A DNA stretch of 64,000 nt from Candidatus Binatia bacterium (GCA_036563615.1 DATCMB010000006.1:690149-754148); one strand, 5' to 3'. Numbered from the stretch's first letter, positions 21,536 to 34,757 are shown. Made by a program: numbers and translations. The notes: generated from the letters alone by a model not told the origin.

Positions 21536-24460
21536 TCAGGCCGAAAGCTCGCGCGGCTCGCGCGGTCCGAGCCAGCGATCGAGGACGACCTTCAGCTCGT
21601 CGGGCCGCACCGGCTTCGCGACGTGGTCGTCCATGCCCGCCGCGAGGCAGGCCTCGCGGTCGCCCTCCATGATGCTCGCGGTCATCGCGATGATCGGCGT
21701 GTGGCGGCCGGAGGTCTCGCGCGCGCGGATCGCGAGCGCCGCCTCGAGGCCGTCCATCTCGGGCATCTGCCAGTCCATCAGCACCGCGTCGTAGCGGCCG
21801 TCGCCCATCGCCTCGACCGCCGCACGGCCGGTCGACACGGCGTCGGCGTCGCAGCCCAGGCGCTCGAGGATGCGCAGCGCGACGCGGACGTTCATCGGAT
21901 TGTCCTCGGCGACCAGGATGCGCGGCCGTGACCGGCGCTGCGCGCCGTTGCGGCGCGGCGCGGCGAGCCGCGGCAGGCGCGCGTCCGACGCGCCGTTTCT
22001 CTGCTTCGTCGTCTCGAGGACGTTCTCGAGGCAGGCGACGAGCTTCTGCTCGCGCACCGGCTTGACGAGGCAGGCGGCGATGCCGGCGCGCTCGGCCTCC
22101 GTCGCCCAGCGGCTGTCGTTGACCGCGGTGAGCATCACGAGCGGCATCGAGCACAGCATCGGATCCGCCTTGATCTTGCGGGCGAGCGCGATGCCGTCCA
22201 TGCCGGGCATGACCAGGTCGAGGATCGCGATGTCGTACGGCGTGCCGTGCGCCGCCGCGCGCCGCAGGAGCTGCAGCGCGAGCTGGCCGTTCTCGACCGC
22301 CGAGGGCTCCATGCCGTGCGCCGCGAGCCGCGAGGTGAGCCAGACGCGGATCGTCGCGCTGTCGTCGACGATCAGCACGCGCGCGCGCACGGGCTGCGCT
22401 TCGTCCGCGTCGGCCGCGGTCGCCACCTGTCCGAGCCGCGCGGTGAACCAGAAGGTGCTGCCCTTGCCGAGCTCGCTCGTGACGCCGATCTCGCCGCCCA
22501 TCAGCTCGACGAGCTGACGCGAGATGGTGAGGCCGAGGCCGGTGCCGCCGTACTTGCGGGTCGTCGACTGGTCGCCCTGGCGGAAGGGCTCGAACAGGCT
22601 CGGCACCGCTTCGGGCGCGATGCCGATGCCGGTGTCGACCACCGTGACGCGCACGACCACGGTGTCGCGGCTCGTCTCCTCGAGCGTGCAGCGCACGACG
22701 ACCTCGCCCGCCTCGGTGAACTTGACGGCGTTGCCGACCAGGTTGGTCACCACCTGGCGGAAGCGCACCGGATCGCCGCGCACGACGCGCGGCACGGCGT
22801 CGTCGACGAACGCCGCGAGCTCGATGCCGCCCGCAGCCGCCTTCTCGGCGAGCAGCGCGAGCACGCTGTCGAACACCTCGCGGATCTCGAAGTCGACCGC
22901 CTCGAGCGAGAGCTTGTGCGCCTCGATCTTCGAGAAGTCGAGGATGTCGTTGATGATCGTCAGCAGGCCCTCGGCGGAGCTGCTGATCGTCTGCGCGAAC
23001 TCGCGCTGCTCCTCGGTGAGGTCGGTGTCGAGCAGCAGGTGCGCGAAGCCGATGATGCCGTTCATCGGCGTGCGCAGCTCGTGGCTCATGTTGGCGACGA
23101 ACTCGATCTTGGCGCGGCTCGCGCGCTCGGCCGCGTCGCGCGCGGAGCGCAGCTCCTCCTCGAGCGCCTTCTTCTCGGTGATGTCGCGCACCGAGCCCGC
23201 CATGCGCACCGGCACGCCGTTCTCGTCCCAGATCGCCTGGCCGCGCGAGTGGAACCAGCGGTAGCTGCCGTCGCGCGTGCGCACGCGGTACTCGACGTCG
23301 TACGGCACGTGCTCCGCCAGGTGGCGCCGGATGGTCTCGACGACGCGCGCCTGATCCTCGGGGTGGATGTGCGCGCCGAAGGTGCCGAAGGTCTGGTCCG
23401 TCGTGTCCGCCGGGTAGCCGAGCAGCTCGCGGTAGCGCGGCGAGTAGTACTGCACGCCGGTCTGGAGGTCGTGGTCCCAGATGCCGATGTCCGAGCCGCG
23501 CACGGCGAGCTCGTAGCGTTCCTCGCTCGCGCGCAGGTCGCGCTCGGCGCGACGCCGCTCGGCGGCGAACGCCGCGAAGAGCTGCGCGGGGATCGCGAGC
23601 ACCGCGAGGAAGGCGGGTAGCCAGGTCGCCGCGAGCGCCTCCCCGGACGGCGCCACCGCGACGAGACCGTCGAGCCCGCCGAAGCCGAACGCGCTTCGCG
23701 CCGCGGCGCGCAGCGCGATCACCAGCACGACGAGCGCGGCGACGAACGGCCCGAGCCGCGCGGCCGCCCACACGCCGAGCGGTAGCAGCACGAACGGCGG
23801 CATCAGCGCCGGCCCGCGCGACAGCGGCAGCGCGACGCTCGCCGCGACGACCGTCACCAGCAGCAGCGCGAGCGACTCGAGCAGCTCGGCGCGCCGCCGC
23901 GGCCGCGTCTCCCAGGCGAGGACGCAGGGCGCGACGATCACGATGCCGAGCAGGTCGCGGGTCCACCAGGCGAGGAGCTGTGGCGCGAGCGCGACCACGT
24001 GCGATCCCACCGCCACGACGAGCGCGCGCAGCAGCGCGCCGGCGCCCGCCGCCGCGACCGCCACGGCGAGCAGCATGCGAACGTCATGGACGCGCTCGAG
24101 GCGGATTCCGTCCGGGCACCAGCGTCGCACGAGGAGCGCGCCGACGAGCGCGGCGCACGCGGGTGCGCAGGCGAAGCACACGATCGCGCTCGGCGCGAGG
24201 CCGTGCGCGATCCCGAGCGCGACGCCGACCAGCACGCCGATCGCGAGCCGTCGCGCCCACGCGCGCGTCTCGCTGCACGCCAGCACGGCCAAGAGCAGCC
24301 CCGTCGCCGGCCCAGGCGCGACCACGTCCGCGCCGGGCGGCGACGACATCCGACCGATCTCCAGCGCGAGGACGAGCGCTGCAGCAAAGCCCAGGTCGTC
24401 TGTCGTGGATGTTCGACGGAACGAAGAGAAGAGGGCGCGAGGGTGCCGAAGGAGCGTCAT
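21536..24460 (-). CDS. Hybrid histidine kinase: MASE1-like, PAS, HisKA, HATPase, two receivers
   Basis: A 974-residue membrane sensor kinase. Residues about 20-310 form 8 or more helices of MASE1 type. A PAS/PAC domain follows (about 320-440, I-W-D-H-D-L-Q-T-G-V-Q-Y-Y-S-P-R). Then HisKA has the phospho-acceptor His-460 (N-M-S-H-E-L-R-T-P-M) and HATPase has N, G1 and G2 boxes (D-T-G-I-G-I-A, G-G-T-G-L-G-L). The two receiver domains carry Asp-748 (I-L-D-L-V-M-P-G-M-D-G) and Asp-896 (M-D-W-Q-M-P-E-M-D-G). No separate Hpt domain is seen, so phosphotransfer must go to another protein. It is convergent with the PilT-like gene, with only six bases between the two stop codons. Ligand and output are unknown. 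Confidence 0.92.
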   Translation of the reverse strand: MTLLRHPRALFSSFRRTSTTDDLGFAAALVLALEIGRMSSPPGADVVAPGPATGLLLAVLACSETRAWARRLAIGVLVGVALGIAHGLAPSAIVCFACAPACAALVGALLVRRWCPDGIRLERVHDVRMLLAVAVAAAGAGALLRALVVAVGSHVVALAPQLLAWWTRDLLGIVIVAPCVLAWETRPRRRAELLESLALLLVTVVAASVALPLSRGPALMPPFVLLPLGVWAAARLGPFVAALVVLVIALRAAARSAFGFGGLDGLVAVAPSGEALAATWLPAFLAVLAIPAQLFAAFAAERRRAERDLRASEERYELAVRGSDIGIWDHDLQTGVQYYSPRYRELLGYPADTTDQTFGTFGAHIHPEDQARVVETIRRHLAEHVPYDVEYRVRTRDGSYRWFHSRGQAIWDENGVPVRMAGSVRDITEKKALEEELRSARDAAERASRAKIEFVANMSHELRTPMNGIIGFAHLLLDTDLTEEQREFAQTISSSAEGLLTIINDILDFSKIEAHKLSLEAVDFEIREVFDSVLALLAEKAAAGGIELAAFVDDAVPRVVRGDPVRFRQVVTNLVGNAVKFTEAGEVVVRCTLEETSRDTVVVRVTVVDTGIGIAPEAVPSLFEPFRQGDQSTTRKYGGTGLGLTISRQLVELMGGEIGVTSELGKGSTFWFTARLGQVATAADADEAQPVRARVLIVDDSATIRVWLTSRLAAHGMEPSAVENGQLALQLLRRAAAHGTPYDIAILDLVMPGMDGIALARKIKADPMLCSMPLVMLTAVNDSRWATEAERAGIAACLVKPVREQKLVACLENVLETTKQRNGASDARLPRLAAPRRNGAQRRSRPRILVAEDNPMNVRVALRILERLGCDADAVSTGRAAVEAMGDGRYDAVLMDWQMPEMDGLEAALAIRARETSGRHTPIIAMTASIMEGDREACLAAGMDDHVAKPVRPDELKVVLDRWLGPREPRELSA

Positions 24461-24524
24461 GGGAACCCACGACGCACATCGGCCAAGGGAGGGTCGACGC
24501 TTGAGTCAGGGCGCGTCAAACCCG

Positions 24525-24563
24525 GAAAGGACGTGGTGCGGGCACGCGGCCCGCACCACGTCC
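24525..24563 (-). terminator. Strong hairpin terminator after the propeller/cytochrome gene
   Basis: A perfect 15-bp inverted repeat, GGACGTGGTGCGGGC at 24529-24543 and its complement at 24549-24563, encloses a 5-base loop (24544-24548). It begins 6 bases after the stop of the minus-strand gene ending at 24570. On the minus strand it is followed by a short TTT run. It is the clearest intrinsic-type terminator in the window. Confidence 0.8.
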
Positions 24564-24569
24564 GTCAGG

Positions 24570-27500
24570 TCAGAAGTCGACCAGCGTCGGGGTCTCGACG
24601 AGGAAGGCTCGCGAAGCCGACCCCACACCCGGCAGCGGCGGACACGTCTGCGGCGCTGGCGTTTGCGGAGCACCGACGAACTTGCTCGTCGTGTCGAACT
24701 TCGCCGTCGAGGGTGGGTTGCCGGTCGCCTTGGCGGGAGCCGAGGCGCAGAGCTGCACCAGCTCGCCGAGCTGGAAGCGCACCGCGACCTCGTTCTGCGG
24801 CGCGTTGGCGAGCGACAGGAGCTGCTCGCCCTGGCCGTTCAGCGCGAGCGTCTTGGCGTTGAGGTTCACCGAGCGGATCGGTCCGTCGACGCCCTTCGGA
24901 TCGCGGTAGACGTAGCGCGTGGCGTTCTTGCCGATCGCGCGCCAGCGCGCCGCCGGCAGGTTCACCGTGATCACGTCGCCGGTGCCGTCGGCGCGATAGA
25001 GGATGAGCTTCGCGCCGTGCAGCGTCGGGTCGCCGATGCTGCCCGCGCCGGGCAGGACGACGCCGCTCGGCGTCTGCCCCTTCGGCGCCGAGCGGAAGCG
25101 GATCTTGCGCTTGCGCGCATCGAACGGCGGCACCGGATCGTCGGTCAGCGTCAGGGCTGCGGTCCGGATGCCGCTCGTGCCGACCGCGCCGGGGAAGTCG
25201 AGCGGGTCGGCCGGGTTCGTGCCGGCGTCGAGCTCGTCGCGATCGTAGAAACCGTCGAGGTCGCGATCGAGGCCGATGCGCTCGCCCGAGCCGCGCGGCA
25301 CGCAGGTCCAGGTCACCTCCTGACCCGGCTCGACCGCCATCGCGCGCAGCTGCGCATCGGTGAGCGTCGGATCGTCTGCGCGGTCGAGCTGGAAGGTGCC
25401 GTCGGGCAGCCGCAGGCCGCCGCGCGGCTCGCCCGCGATCGTCGTGTGGACGACCAGGTCGCAGTCGCCGGCCGCGGCGCGCTGGTTGAGCAGGGTGATG
25501 CGGTTGGTCACCGTGGCGTTGTTCACCGCGCTCGACAGCGTCACCTGCTGGCCGACGATCGGCTTCAGGTTCGAGTCGAAGGCCAGGGTGAAGGCCTCGA
25601 GGTTGCGCCGCTCCGTCGTGCTCAGGTCGAACACGGCCGCGCCGAGGAAGTTGAAGACGGTGTCGACGGCGCCGTCGTGCAGGAAGCCGAAGCCGCGGAC
25701 CTGCGGTCCGAGGTGCGGGCTCGGCGCGATGCCGAACATGCCGACCTTCTGGTACGCGTTGCGCAGGTGGGCGACCTTGAACATCTGCGGCTCGCCCTCG
25801 AAGGTGCCGAAGCCGTCGGTGCCGAAGAAGCCGGTGTTCACCGAGAAGCTGCCGTCAGGCGTCGGGTTCACGTTCGGGTCGAGCGTGTGGCAGCCGTTGC
25901 AGTTGAACAGCACGTCGGTGACGCGCCCGAAGTAGGTGTTGCGACCGGCCTGCTGCTGCGCGGTGAGCGAGTTGTCGAGGTTGCGGATCGGGTTCGGCGG
26001 GTAGGTCACCGTCAGGATGAAGTCCGCGAACGCGCGCATGTCGCTCGCCGAGAGCTCGGAGGTGCGGCCGATCAGGCCGACGAACGCGGGATTGAACTTC
26101 TCGAACGCGCGGATCTCGTTGAACGGACCGGAATCCGGGTCGTTGCCGCCCGTGCGGTCGCCGCGCCAGTGCATCGAGCCGTGGTTCGCCATGCCGCGCA
26201 GGCTCTGCGTCGTCATGGGACCCTTGAGCGGGTGGAAGTCCTTCGGGATGCCGAGCGGGCCGATGCGGAACGGCAGCGGGTTGTTGAGCACGACGTCGTC
26301 CGGGTTGCCGAGGTCCCAGGCGAGGCTGTCGAAGTCGGCGAAGATGTGGCAGCTCGAGCACGACGCCTCGCCGTTGCTCGAGGTGAACGACGCGTCGTAG
26401 AGCAGCGGGCGGCCGTTGACGATCACCGGCGGCTCGGGGTTGTAGAGCGCCACCGTGTCGACCTCGGTGTTGCTCGCGAGGTCGACGATCGCGATCGAGT
26501 TGTCGAAGCGCGTCAGCACGTACAGGCGGTTGCGCGCCTCGTCGAGCACGAGCCCGGTCGGACCGCCGCCGGCGAGCTGGATGTGGCTCGCGGCGTTCGG
26601 CGTGAAGGAGTCGTTCTCGAGCGCCGCCGTGTCGAACACGCCGATCTTGCTCGAGCCGAACGCGGCGACGTAGAGCTTCGAGCCGTCGGACGTCACCGCC
26701 ATGCCGAGCGGCGTGGCGAGGCTGTGCTGCGCGGTCGACGGTGACGCCGGCCGCACGTCGTAGTCGATGTGCTTGTTCAGGTGGCGCGGCAGCACGTTCG
26801 AGCCGTCGATCACCGTGATGCGCGCCTCGTGCAGGTGGCCCTGCACGGTCGTGCTGGTGAGGCCCGGGCCCTCGAAGCGGACCTCGTTCCGCGCGTCGGT
26901 GTTGCTCACGTAGACCTTCCCGGTCACCGGGTTGGTCACCATGTTGAAGAGGATCGTGCCGACGTGCGGGAAGCTCTGCGTCTCCGCGGGCAGCGCCGCC
27001 GAGGCGTTGATCGCGAAGACGTCGAGGTCGGGCAGGTCGAAGCGCACCGACTGCGTCCAGTCGCGGCCGATGTTGTCCTCCCAGCGGCCGTTCGCGCGGT
27101 TGTACTTGAGAATCAGGCCGGTCTCCGGGCCGGGGACGCCGTTCGCGTCGACGTTCGGCGCCGGCAGACCGCCCGGCGCCTGGCCGGCGTCCGTGAAGCA
27201 CGGACCCGCCGCCGCGCCGCCGTCACACACGAGCTGCTCGAGGATCGCGGTCGTCTGGTTGCCGGAGTGGAAGACCGCCGCGTAGACGGTGCTGCCGTCG
27301 GCGCTGCGTGCGAGCGCGCGCGGCGTGTCGCCGAAGAGCACGATGTTGGTGAGCGGCGTGCCGTTGAGGCTCGCGCCGAGGTTGTTCGCGTCCCACACCT
27401 GCACGACGGCGCGGCCGATGCCCTCGGTGGTGAGCTCGGCGGGCACCGGGCAGTTCTGGCCGCGACGCGCGGTGGTGACGAAGGCGCGGTTGTTGCCCGG

Positions 27501-27899
27501 GCCGGCGAAGACGATGTCGCGCGGCTCGTCGCAGGTCGCGAGCGTGCGCGTCACGCGCGGCGGCGTCGAGCCGACGTCGACGATGCTCACCGAGTCGGAG
27601 AGGTGGTTGACCACCCACACCTCGGTGTTCGAGCGGGCCGCGACGGCGATCGGCTCCATGCCGACCTTCACCGAGCCCACGTGCGTCAGACCGCCCGCGT
27701 CGATGTCGAAGATCTCGAGACGGTTGTCGGGCGTGTTGATCGCGAACAGCCGCGAGCCGTCGGGTGACATCGCGAGCGGTCGCACCTGACCGGTCTCGAA
27801 GTTGACGAAGGTGGCCGCTCGCGTCGGCGCGGCGGTGAGCGCGACGGCGAGCGACGCGATCAGCGCGACGGCGGTGCGCGCGGGGGTGGACCAAGTCAT
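24570..27899 (-). CDS. Secreted YVTN-type beta-propeller / di-heme cytochrome c protein
   Basis: An 1109-residue exported protein with a signal peptide (V-A-L-I-A-S-L-A-V-A-L-T-A-A-P-T-R-A, cut near 28). Residues about 35-500 hold beta-propeller repeats of the YVTN/YncE type (L-A-M-S-P-D-G-S-R-L-F-A-I-N and similar, each with P-x-G-x-x-V). Two heme-c sites follow: C-S-S-C-H at 514-518 and C-N-G-C-H at 667-671, in a region like the MauG/di-heme peroxidase family. A calcium-binding-like motif (D-R-D-L-D-G-F-Y-D-R-D-E-L-D-A-G-T-N) lies near 880. The last about 190 residues form a separate domain I do not recognise. AGGAGGGA lies 8 bases before the ATG. Probably a periplasmic or surface redox protein; substrate unknown. 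Confidence 0.85.
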   Translation of the reverse strand: MTWSTPARTAVALIASLAVALTAAPTRAATFVNFETGQVRPLAMSPDGSRLFAINTPDNRLEIFDIDAGGLTHVGSVKVGMEPIAVAARSNTEVWVVNHLSDSVSIVDVGSTPPRVTRTLATCDEPRDIVFAGPGNNRAFVTTARRGQNCPVPAELTTEGIGRAVVQVWDANNLGASLNGTPLTNIVLFGDTPRALARSADGSTVYAAVFHSGNQTTAILEQLVCDGGAAAGPCFTDAGQAPGGLPAPNVDANGVPGPETGLILKYNRANGRWEDNIGRDWTQSVRFDLPDLDVFAINASAALPAETQSFPHVGTILFNMVTNPVTGKVYVSNTDARNEVRFEGPGLTSTTVQGHLHEARITVIDGSNVLPRHLNKHIDYDVRPASPSTAQHSLATPLGMAVTSDGSKLYVAAFGSSKIGVFDTAALENDSFTPNAASHIQLAGGGPTGLVLDEARNRLYVLTRFDNSIAIVDLASNTEVDTVALYNPEPPVIVNGRPLLYDASFTSSNGEASCSSCHIFADFDSLAWDLGNPDDVVLNNPLPFRIGPLGIPKDFHPLKGPMTTQSLRGMANHGSMHWRGDRTGGNDPDSGPFNEIRAFEKFNPAFVGLIGRTSELSASDMRAFADFILTVTYPPNPIRNLDNSLTAQQQAGRNTYFGRVTDVLFNCNGCHTLDPNVNPTPDGSFSVNTGFFGTDGFGTFEGEPQMFKVAHLRNAYQKVGMFGIAPSPHLGPQVRGFGFLHDGAVDTVFNFLGAAVFDLSTTERRNLEAFTLAFDSNLKPIVGQQVTLSSAVNNATVTNRITLLNQRAAAGDCDLVVHTTIAGEPRGGLRLPDGTFQLDRADDPTLTDAQLRAMAVEPGQEVTWTCVPRGSGERIGLDRDLDGFYDRDELDAGTNPADPLDFPGAVGTSGIRTAALTLTDDPVPPFDARKRKIRFRSAPKGQTPSGVVLPGAGSIGDPTLHGAKLILYRADGTGDVITVNLPAARWRAIGKNATRYVYRDPKGVDGPIRSVNLNAKTLALNGQGEQLLSLANAPQNEVAVRFQLGELVQLCASAPAKATGNPPSTAKFDTTSKFVGAPQTPAPQTCPPLPGVGSASRAFLVETPTLVDF

Positions 27900-28183
27900 G
27901 GGGATCCCTCCTTGGGCTACCGGATGAAGGTGCTACCGGCGCAAATCGGACCGCGGCAGGATGCACGAGGTGCGGGGTAGTGCGCAAGGCATCGAGCAGT
28001 GGTCCGTGTGCGAACGGTCCATTCGGGGGTGTGAGCGGGCTGCCGGTTCCCGCGGTCCCCGTCGTGTGGAACTTTGCTACGGCGTCCGCGCCGCGCCGGA
28101 GGCCTGGCCGAAGGGGCGAGTCGTCGGGGCCTGCGCTTCCGGACGGCTGGCGCTGGACGCGAACGGCTGCTGCGCTCCGCCGG
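27900..28183. other. Intergenic region, no gene seen
   Basis: Between the start of the propeller/cytochrome gene and the end of the yejEF gene. It holds the AGGAGGGA ribosome-binding site of the former at 27907-27914 and presumably its minus-strand promoter. I find no coding frame with gene-like composition and no clear hairpin. Confidence 0.5.
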
Positions 28184-30971
<2,788 letters not shown>

Positions 30972-30979
<8 letters not shown>

Positions 30980-32078
30980 GCCGCTCGAAGTCGATCCGCG
31001 GGTCGACGAGCACGTAGGTCAGGTCCTCGATCAGCTTGGTGAGCAGGCCGAGGAGCGTGAAGAAGTACAGGGTGCCGAACATCACCGGGTAGTCGCGGTT
31101 GATCGCCGCCTCGAAGCCGAGCAGCCCGACGCCGTCGAGCGAGAAGATCACCTCGGTGAGCAGCGCGCCGGTGAACAGCATGCCGACGAACGCGCCCGGA
31201 AAGCCCGCGATGACGATCAGCATCGCGTTGCGGAAGACGTGGCCGTAGAGCACGCGCCGCTCGGTGAGACCCTTGGCGCGCGCGGTGACGACGTACTGCT
31301 GGTTGATCTGGTCGAGGAACGAGTTCTTGGTCAGCATGGTGAGCCCGGCGAAGCCGCCGATCACCATCGACAGCACCGGCAGCGTGATGTGCCAGAGGTA
31401 GTCGACGATCTTCCCCCACAGGCTCAGCTCCGCCCAGTTGTCGGAGGTGAGGCCGCGCAGCGGGAACCAGTCGAAGTAGCGTCCGCCGGCGAACAGCACG
31501 ATCAGCAGGATCGCGAAGAGGAACCCGGGGATCGCGTTGCCGACGATCACCGCGGCCGACGTCCAGACGTCGAAGCGCGAGCCGTCGCGCACCGCCTTCG
31601 CGATGCCGAGCGGGATCGAGATCAGGTAGACGAGCAGCGTCGTCCACACGCCGAGCGAGATCGACACCGGCATCTTGTCGATCACCAGCGACACGACCGA
31701 GCGATCGCGGAAGAAGCTCTCGCCGAAGTCGAAGCGCAGGAAGTTCCACATCATGAGCAGGAAGCGCTCGTGCGCCGGCTTGTCGAAGCCGAACTGGCGC
31801 TCGAGCTCGGCGATGAACGCGGGGTCGATGCCGCGCGCGCCGTGGTACTTGCTGCTCGTCGCCGACGTGGGTCCGGTGCGCTGCGCGCCGCCGCCGGCCT
31901 CGCCCCGCTGGCTGCCGGAGATCCGCGCCGTCGCCTGCACGGCGGTGTCCTGCACGCGCGCCAGGATCTGCTCGACGGGTCCGCCCGGCGCCGCGTTGAT
32001 GACGACGAAGTTGAGCAGCATGATGCCGAACAGCGTCGGCAAGAGCAGAATCAGACGGCGGACGATGTAGGCGGCCAT
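30972..32078 (-). CDS. yejB: Oligopeptide ABC permease YejB
   Basis: A 368-residue inner-membrane permease; E. coli YejB is 364. The N-terminus [19 protein letters not shown] is diagnostic, followed by the long YejB-specific periplasmic region ([19 protein letters not shown]). The coupling-helix motif [16 protein letters not shown] lies near residue 275. A Gly/Ser/Thr-rich stretch precedes the R-G-I-D-P motif and is a little longer than in enteric homologues. It lies 37 bases after yejA and overlaps yejEF, so the order yejA-yejB-yejEF forms one operon. It pairs with the YejE half to form the membrane channel. Confidence 0.95.
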
Positions 32079-32115
32079 GGTGCTGCGGGTCGGGCGCGCT
32101 GCCTCGGGCCTCGGC

Positions 32116-34071
32116 TCAGCCCTTCACGCGCCGCTTCTTCTCCTCCACCGCGCGCGCCTTCTCCGGATCGATCCACCAGGTCGAGAACTGCACGCCCTGG
32201 TCCGGAACGACCGACGGCTTGCCGAACTTGTCCCAGTACGCGATGCGGTCGTACGGGATGTGCCACTGCGGGATCACCCAGTGGCCCCACTGCAGCACGC
32301 GGTCGAGCGCGCGCACGCGGTCGATGAGGCTCTGGCGGTCGGGCGCGGCGATCACCGCCTCGATCAGCGCGTCGACCGTCGGATCGGCGATGCCGATGTA
32401 GTTCTGGCTGCCCGGCTTGTCGGCGTAGGACGATCCCCAGAAGCTGCGCTGCTCGTTGCCGGGCGAGTCCGACTGCGGCCAGTTGCCGACGATCACGTCG
32501 TAGTCGAACTGGTCGAGCAGACGCCGGTACTGCGCGGTGTCGACGGTGCGGACGTTGGCCTCGATGCCGAGGCGCTCGAGGTTCTTCACGAACGGCAGCG
32601 CGATGCGCTCGAAGAGGGGCGTCACGAGCAGGATCGTGAACCGCATCGTCTCGCCCGACGCGTTGGTGAGCTTGCGCGTCTTCGGATCGATCTTCCAGCC
32701 GGCTTCCTCGAGGAGCTTCGCCGCCTGGCGCAGGTTCTGCCGGATGTCGCCCGAGCCGTCGGTCTTCGGCGGCTGGTACTCCTTGGTGAAGACCTCCTCG
32801 GGGATCTTGCCGCGGAAGGGCTCGAGGATCGCGAGCTCGGCCGGCGTCGGCAGACCCGTCGCCGCGAGCTCCGAGTTGTCGAAGTAGCTGCGCGTGCGCG
32901 TGTACTGGTCGTAGAACAGGTTCTTGTTCGACCACTCGAAGTCGAAGGCGTAGGCGAGCGCCTCGCGAACGCGCGGATCCTGGAACATCGGGCGACGCAC
33001 GTTGAAGGCGAAGCCCTGCATGCCGGCCGGCCGCTTGTGCGGGACCTCCTCCTTCTTCATGAGCCCGCTCTTGAGCGCCGGCGTGTCGTACGACGTCGCC
33101 CACGCCTTGGCCGAGCTCTCGATGCGGAAGTCGTACTCGCCCGCCTTGAACGCCTCGAGCTCGACCGTGTCGTCGCGGTAGTAGTCGATCTCGATCTCGT
33201 CGAAGTTGTTGCGGCCGACGTTCACCGGCAGCTTCTCGCCCCAGTAGTCCTTGACGCGCTCGTAGACGATGCGCCGTCCGGGCTCGAAGCTCTTGATCTT
33301 GTACGGACCGCTGCCGAGCGGCGGCTCGAGCGAGGTCGAGTCGAACTCCTTGCCCTCCCACCAGTGCTTGGGCAGCACGGGGAGCTGGCCGAGGATCAGC
33401 GGCAGCTCGCGATTCTCGCCCGGCTTGAAGGTGAACTTGACGGTGCGCGGTCCGGTCTTCTCGACCTTGTCGACGTTGCCGTAGTACGCGCGGTAGAACG
33501 GCTGGCCCTTGGTGCGCAGGATGTCGAAGCTGAACACCACGTCGTCGGCCGTGACCGGCTTGCCGTCGTGCCAGCGCGCCTCCTCGCGCAGCGTGAAGGC
33601 GACCCACGAGCGGTCCTGCGGCATCTCGACCTTCTCGACCAGCAACCCGTACTCGCTGAACGGCTCGTCGGCCGACGAGGTCATCAGCGTGTCGTAGAGG
33701 TAGCCGATGCCCGCGGCCGGGTTGCCGCGCACGATGAACGGGTTGAAGCTGTCGAAGGTGCCGGTGGTCGCTTGCTTGACGCGGCCGCCCTTCGGCGCGT
33801 TCGGGTTCACGTAGTCGAAGTGCTCGAAGTCCGGGCCGTACTTGAGGTCGCCGTGCATGGCGATGCCGTGCCCGGTGTAGATCTCGCTCGCAGCGGGCGA
33901 CTGGGCGGACGCGGACGTCGCGTCGGTCGCGGCCGTCGCGGCGGCTGCCGGTGCGGCGTCCGCGGCGGGCGAGGCGGCCGGTGCAGGATCGGCGGCACGC
34001 GCGACCGCAGCCGCGCAAACGAGCGCGATCGGCCACGCGGCGAGCACGCGGCGGAGGTGTCGTCGTCGCAT
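32116..34071 (-). CDS. yejA: Periplasmic oligopeptide-binding protein YejA-like
   Basis: A 651-residue family-5 extracellular solute-binding protein. A signal peptide ([12 protein letters not shown]) ends near residue 26, followed by an Ala/Pro-rich spacer of about 35 residues. The mature part opens with [15 protein letters not shown], typical of YejA, and carries [18 protein letters not shown], the family signature region. The C-terminal [13 protein letters not shown] motif is also typical. It delivers peptides to YejB/YejE. There is no lipobox Cys, so it should be soluble. It is the first gene of the yej operon; its promoter should lie in the 88-base gap before it. Confidence 0.94.
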   Translation of the reverse strand: MRRRHLRRVLAAWPIALVCAAAVARAADPAPAASPAADAAPAAAATAATDATSASAQSPAASEIYTGHGIAMHGDLKYGPDFEHFDYVNPNAPKGGRVKQATTGTFDSFNPFIVRGNPAAGIGYLYDTLMTSSADEPFSEYGLLVEKVEMPQDRSWVAFTLREEARWHDGKPVTADDVVFSFDILRTKGQPFYRAYYGNVDKVEKTGPRTVKFTFKPGENRELPLILGQLPVLPKHWWEGKEFDSTSLEPPLGSGPYKIKSFEPGRRIVYERVKDYWGEKLPVNVGRNNFDEIEIDYYRDDTVELEAFKAGEYDFRIESSAKAWATSYDTPALKSGLMKKEEVPHKRPAGMQGFAFNVRRPMFQDPRVREALAYAFDFEWSNKNLFYDQYTRTRSYFDNSELAATGLPTPAELAILEPFRGKIPEEVFTKEYQPPKTDGSGDIRQNLRQAAKLLEEAGWKIDPKTRKLTNASGETMRFTILLVTPLFERIALPFVKNLERLGIEANVRTVDTAQYRRLLDQFDYDVIVGNWPQSDSPGNEQRSFWGSSYADKPGSQNYIGIADPTVDALIEAVIAAPDRQSLIDRVRALDRVLQWGHWVIPQWHIPYDRIAYWDKFGKPSVVPDQGVQFSTWWIDPEKARAVEEKKRRVKG

Positions 34072-34159
34072 CCCGTCAGATTAACCGGAATTCGCGGCGG
34101 TTCTCCAACGGCTCGCGTCGGTCACCGCGCGCCCGACGTGCGTCGGCGCGCGCGTGCGC

Positions 34160-34726
34160 TCACTTGGTCGTGGTCGCGGTCGCGGAGACGTCGCGCAGCA
34201 CGTCCTCCGCGTGGGTCGCCGGGTTCACGCTGCCGTAGGCGCGCAGCACCTTGCCGTCCGGTCCGACGAGGTAGGAGATGCGTCGCGCCGTCGCCTGGTC
34301 GCTCGAGTCGGCGGCGCCGACCTGCACGGCGAGCGTGCCGTCGTCGGTGAGCAGCCGGAAGGGGAAGCTCTGCGCCGCGGCGAACTTCGCGTTCTCCGCG
34401 GGCGCGTCGAACGACACGCCCAGCACCTCGACGCCGCGCGCTTGCAGCTCGGGGAAGCTGTCGCGCAGCGCGTTGCCCTCGGCGGTGCAGCCCGGCGTCA
34501 TCGCCTTCGGGTAGAACCAGAGCAGGTACGTCTTGCCCGCGAGATCGCTCGAGCTGACGGTCTTGCCGGTCTGGTCGGGCATCGACCACGCCGGGAAGGC
34601 CTGGCCCTCCTCGAGCAGGGCGGTCGCGTGCGCGGCGTCGGGCGCGCACGCGAGGAACGCGGCGAGCGCGACGGTCGCGAGGATCCTGCGATGGCCGACG
34701 AGAGCGAGTGCGAGGGCACGTTGCAT
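34160..34726 (-). CDS. Exported peroxiredoxin (AhpC/TSA-Bcp family)
   Basis: A 188-residue thiol peroxidase with an N-terminal signal peptide (A-L-A-A-F-L-A-C-A-P-D-A-A-H-A, cleaved near 35). The thioredoxin-fold core starts L-L-E-E-G-Q-A-F-P-A-W-S-M. The peroxidatic Cys is in Y-P-K-A-M-T-P-G-C-T-A-E. In Bcp proteins a resolving Cys sits five residues after it; here that position is Asn (C-T-A-E-G-N), and no other Cys occurs in the mature protein, so it should work as a 1-Cys enzyme or use an external thiol. The T-P-G-C active site and the conserved Arg in the C-terminal half are in place. It reduces peroxides in the periplasm. Neighbouring genes are unrelated. Confidence 0.85.
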   Translation of the reverse strand: MQRALALALVGHRRILATVALAAFLACAPDAAHATALLEEGQAFPAWSMPDQTGKTVSSSDLAGKTYLLWFYPKAMTPGCTAEGNALRDSFPELQARGVEVLGVSFDAPAENAKFAAAQSFPFRLLTDDGTLAVQVGAADSSDQATARRISYLVGPDGKVLRAYGSVNPATHAEDVLRDVSATATTTK

Positions 34727-34757
34727 CGAGCGTTCCTCCGAAGCGGTGAGTCGTACG

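Noticed and set aside
23943..26744. Plus-strand frame of over 900 codons
   Set aside because: Arg/Ala/Val low-complexity product running opposite the kinase and propeller genes; no domain seen.
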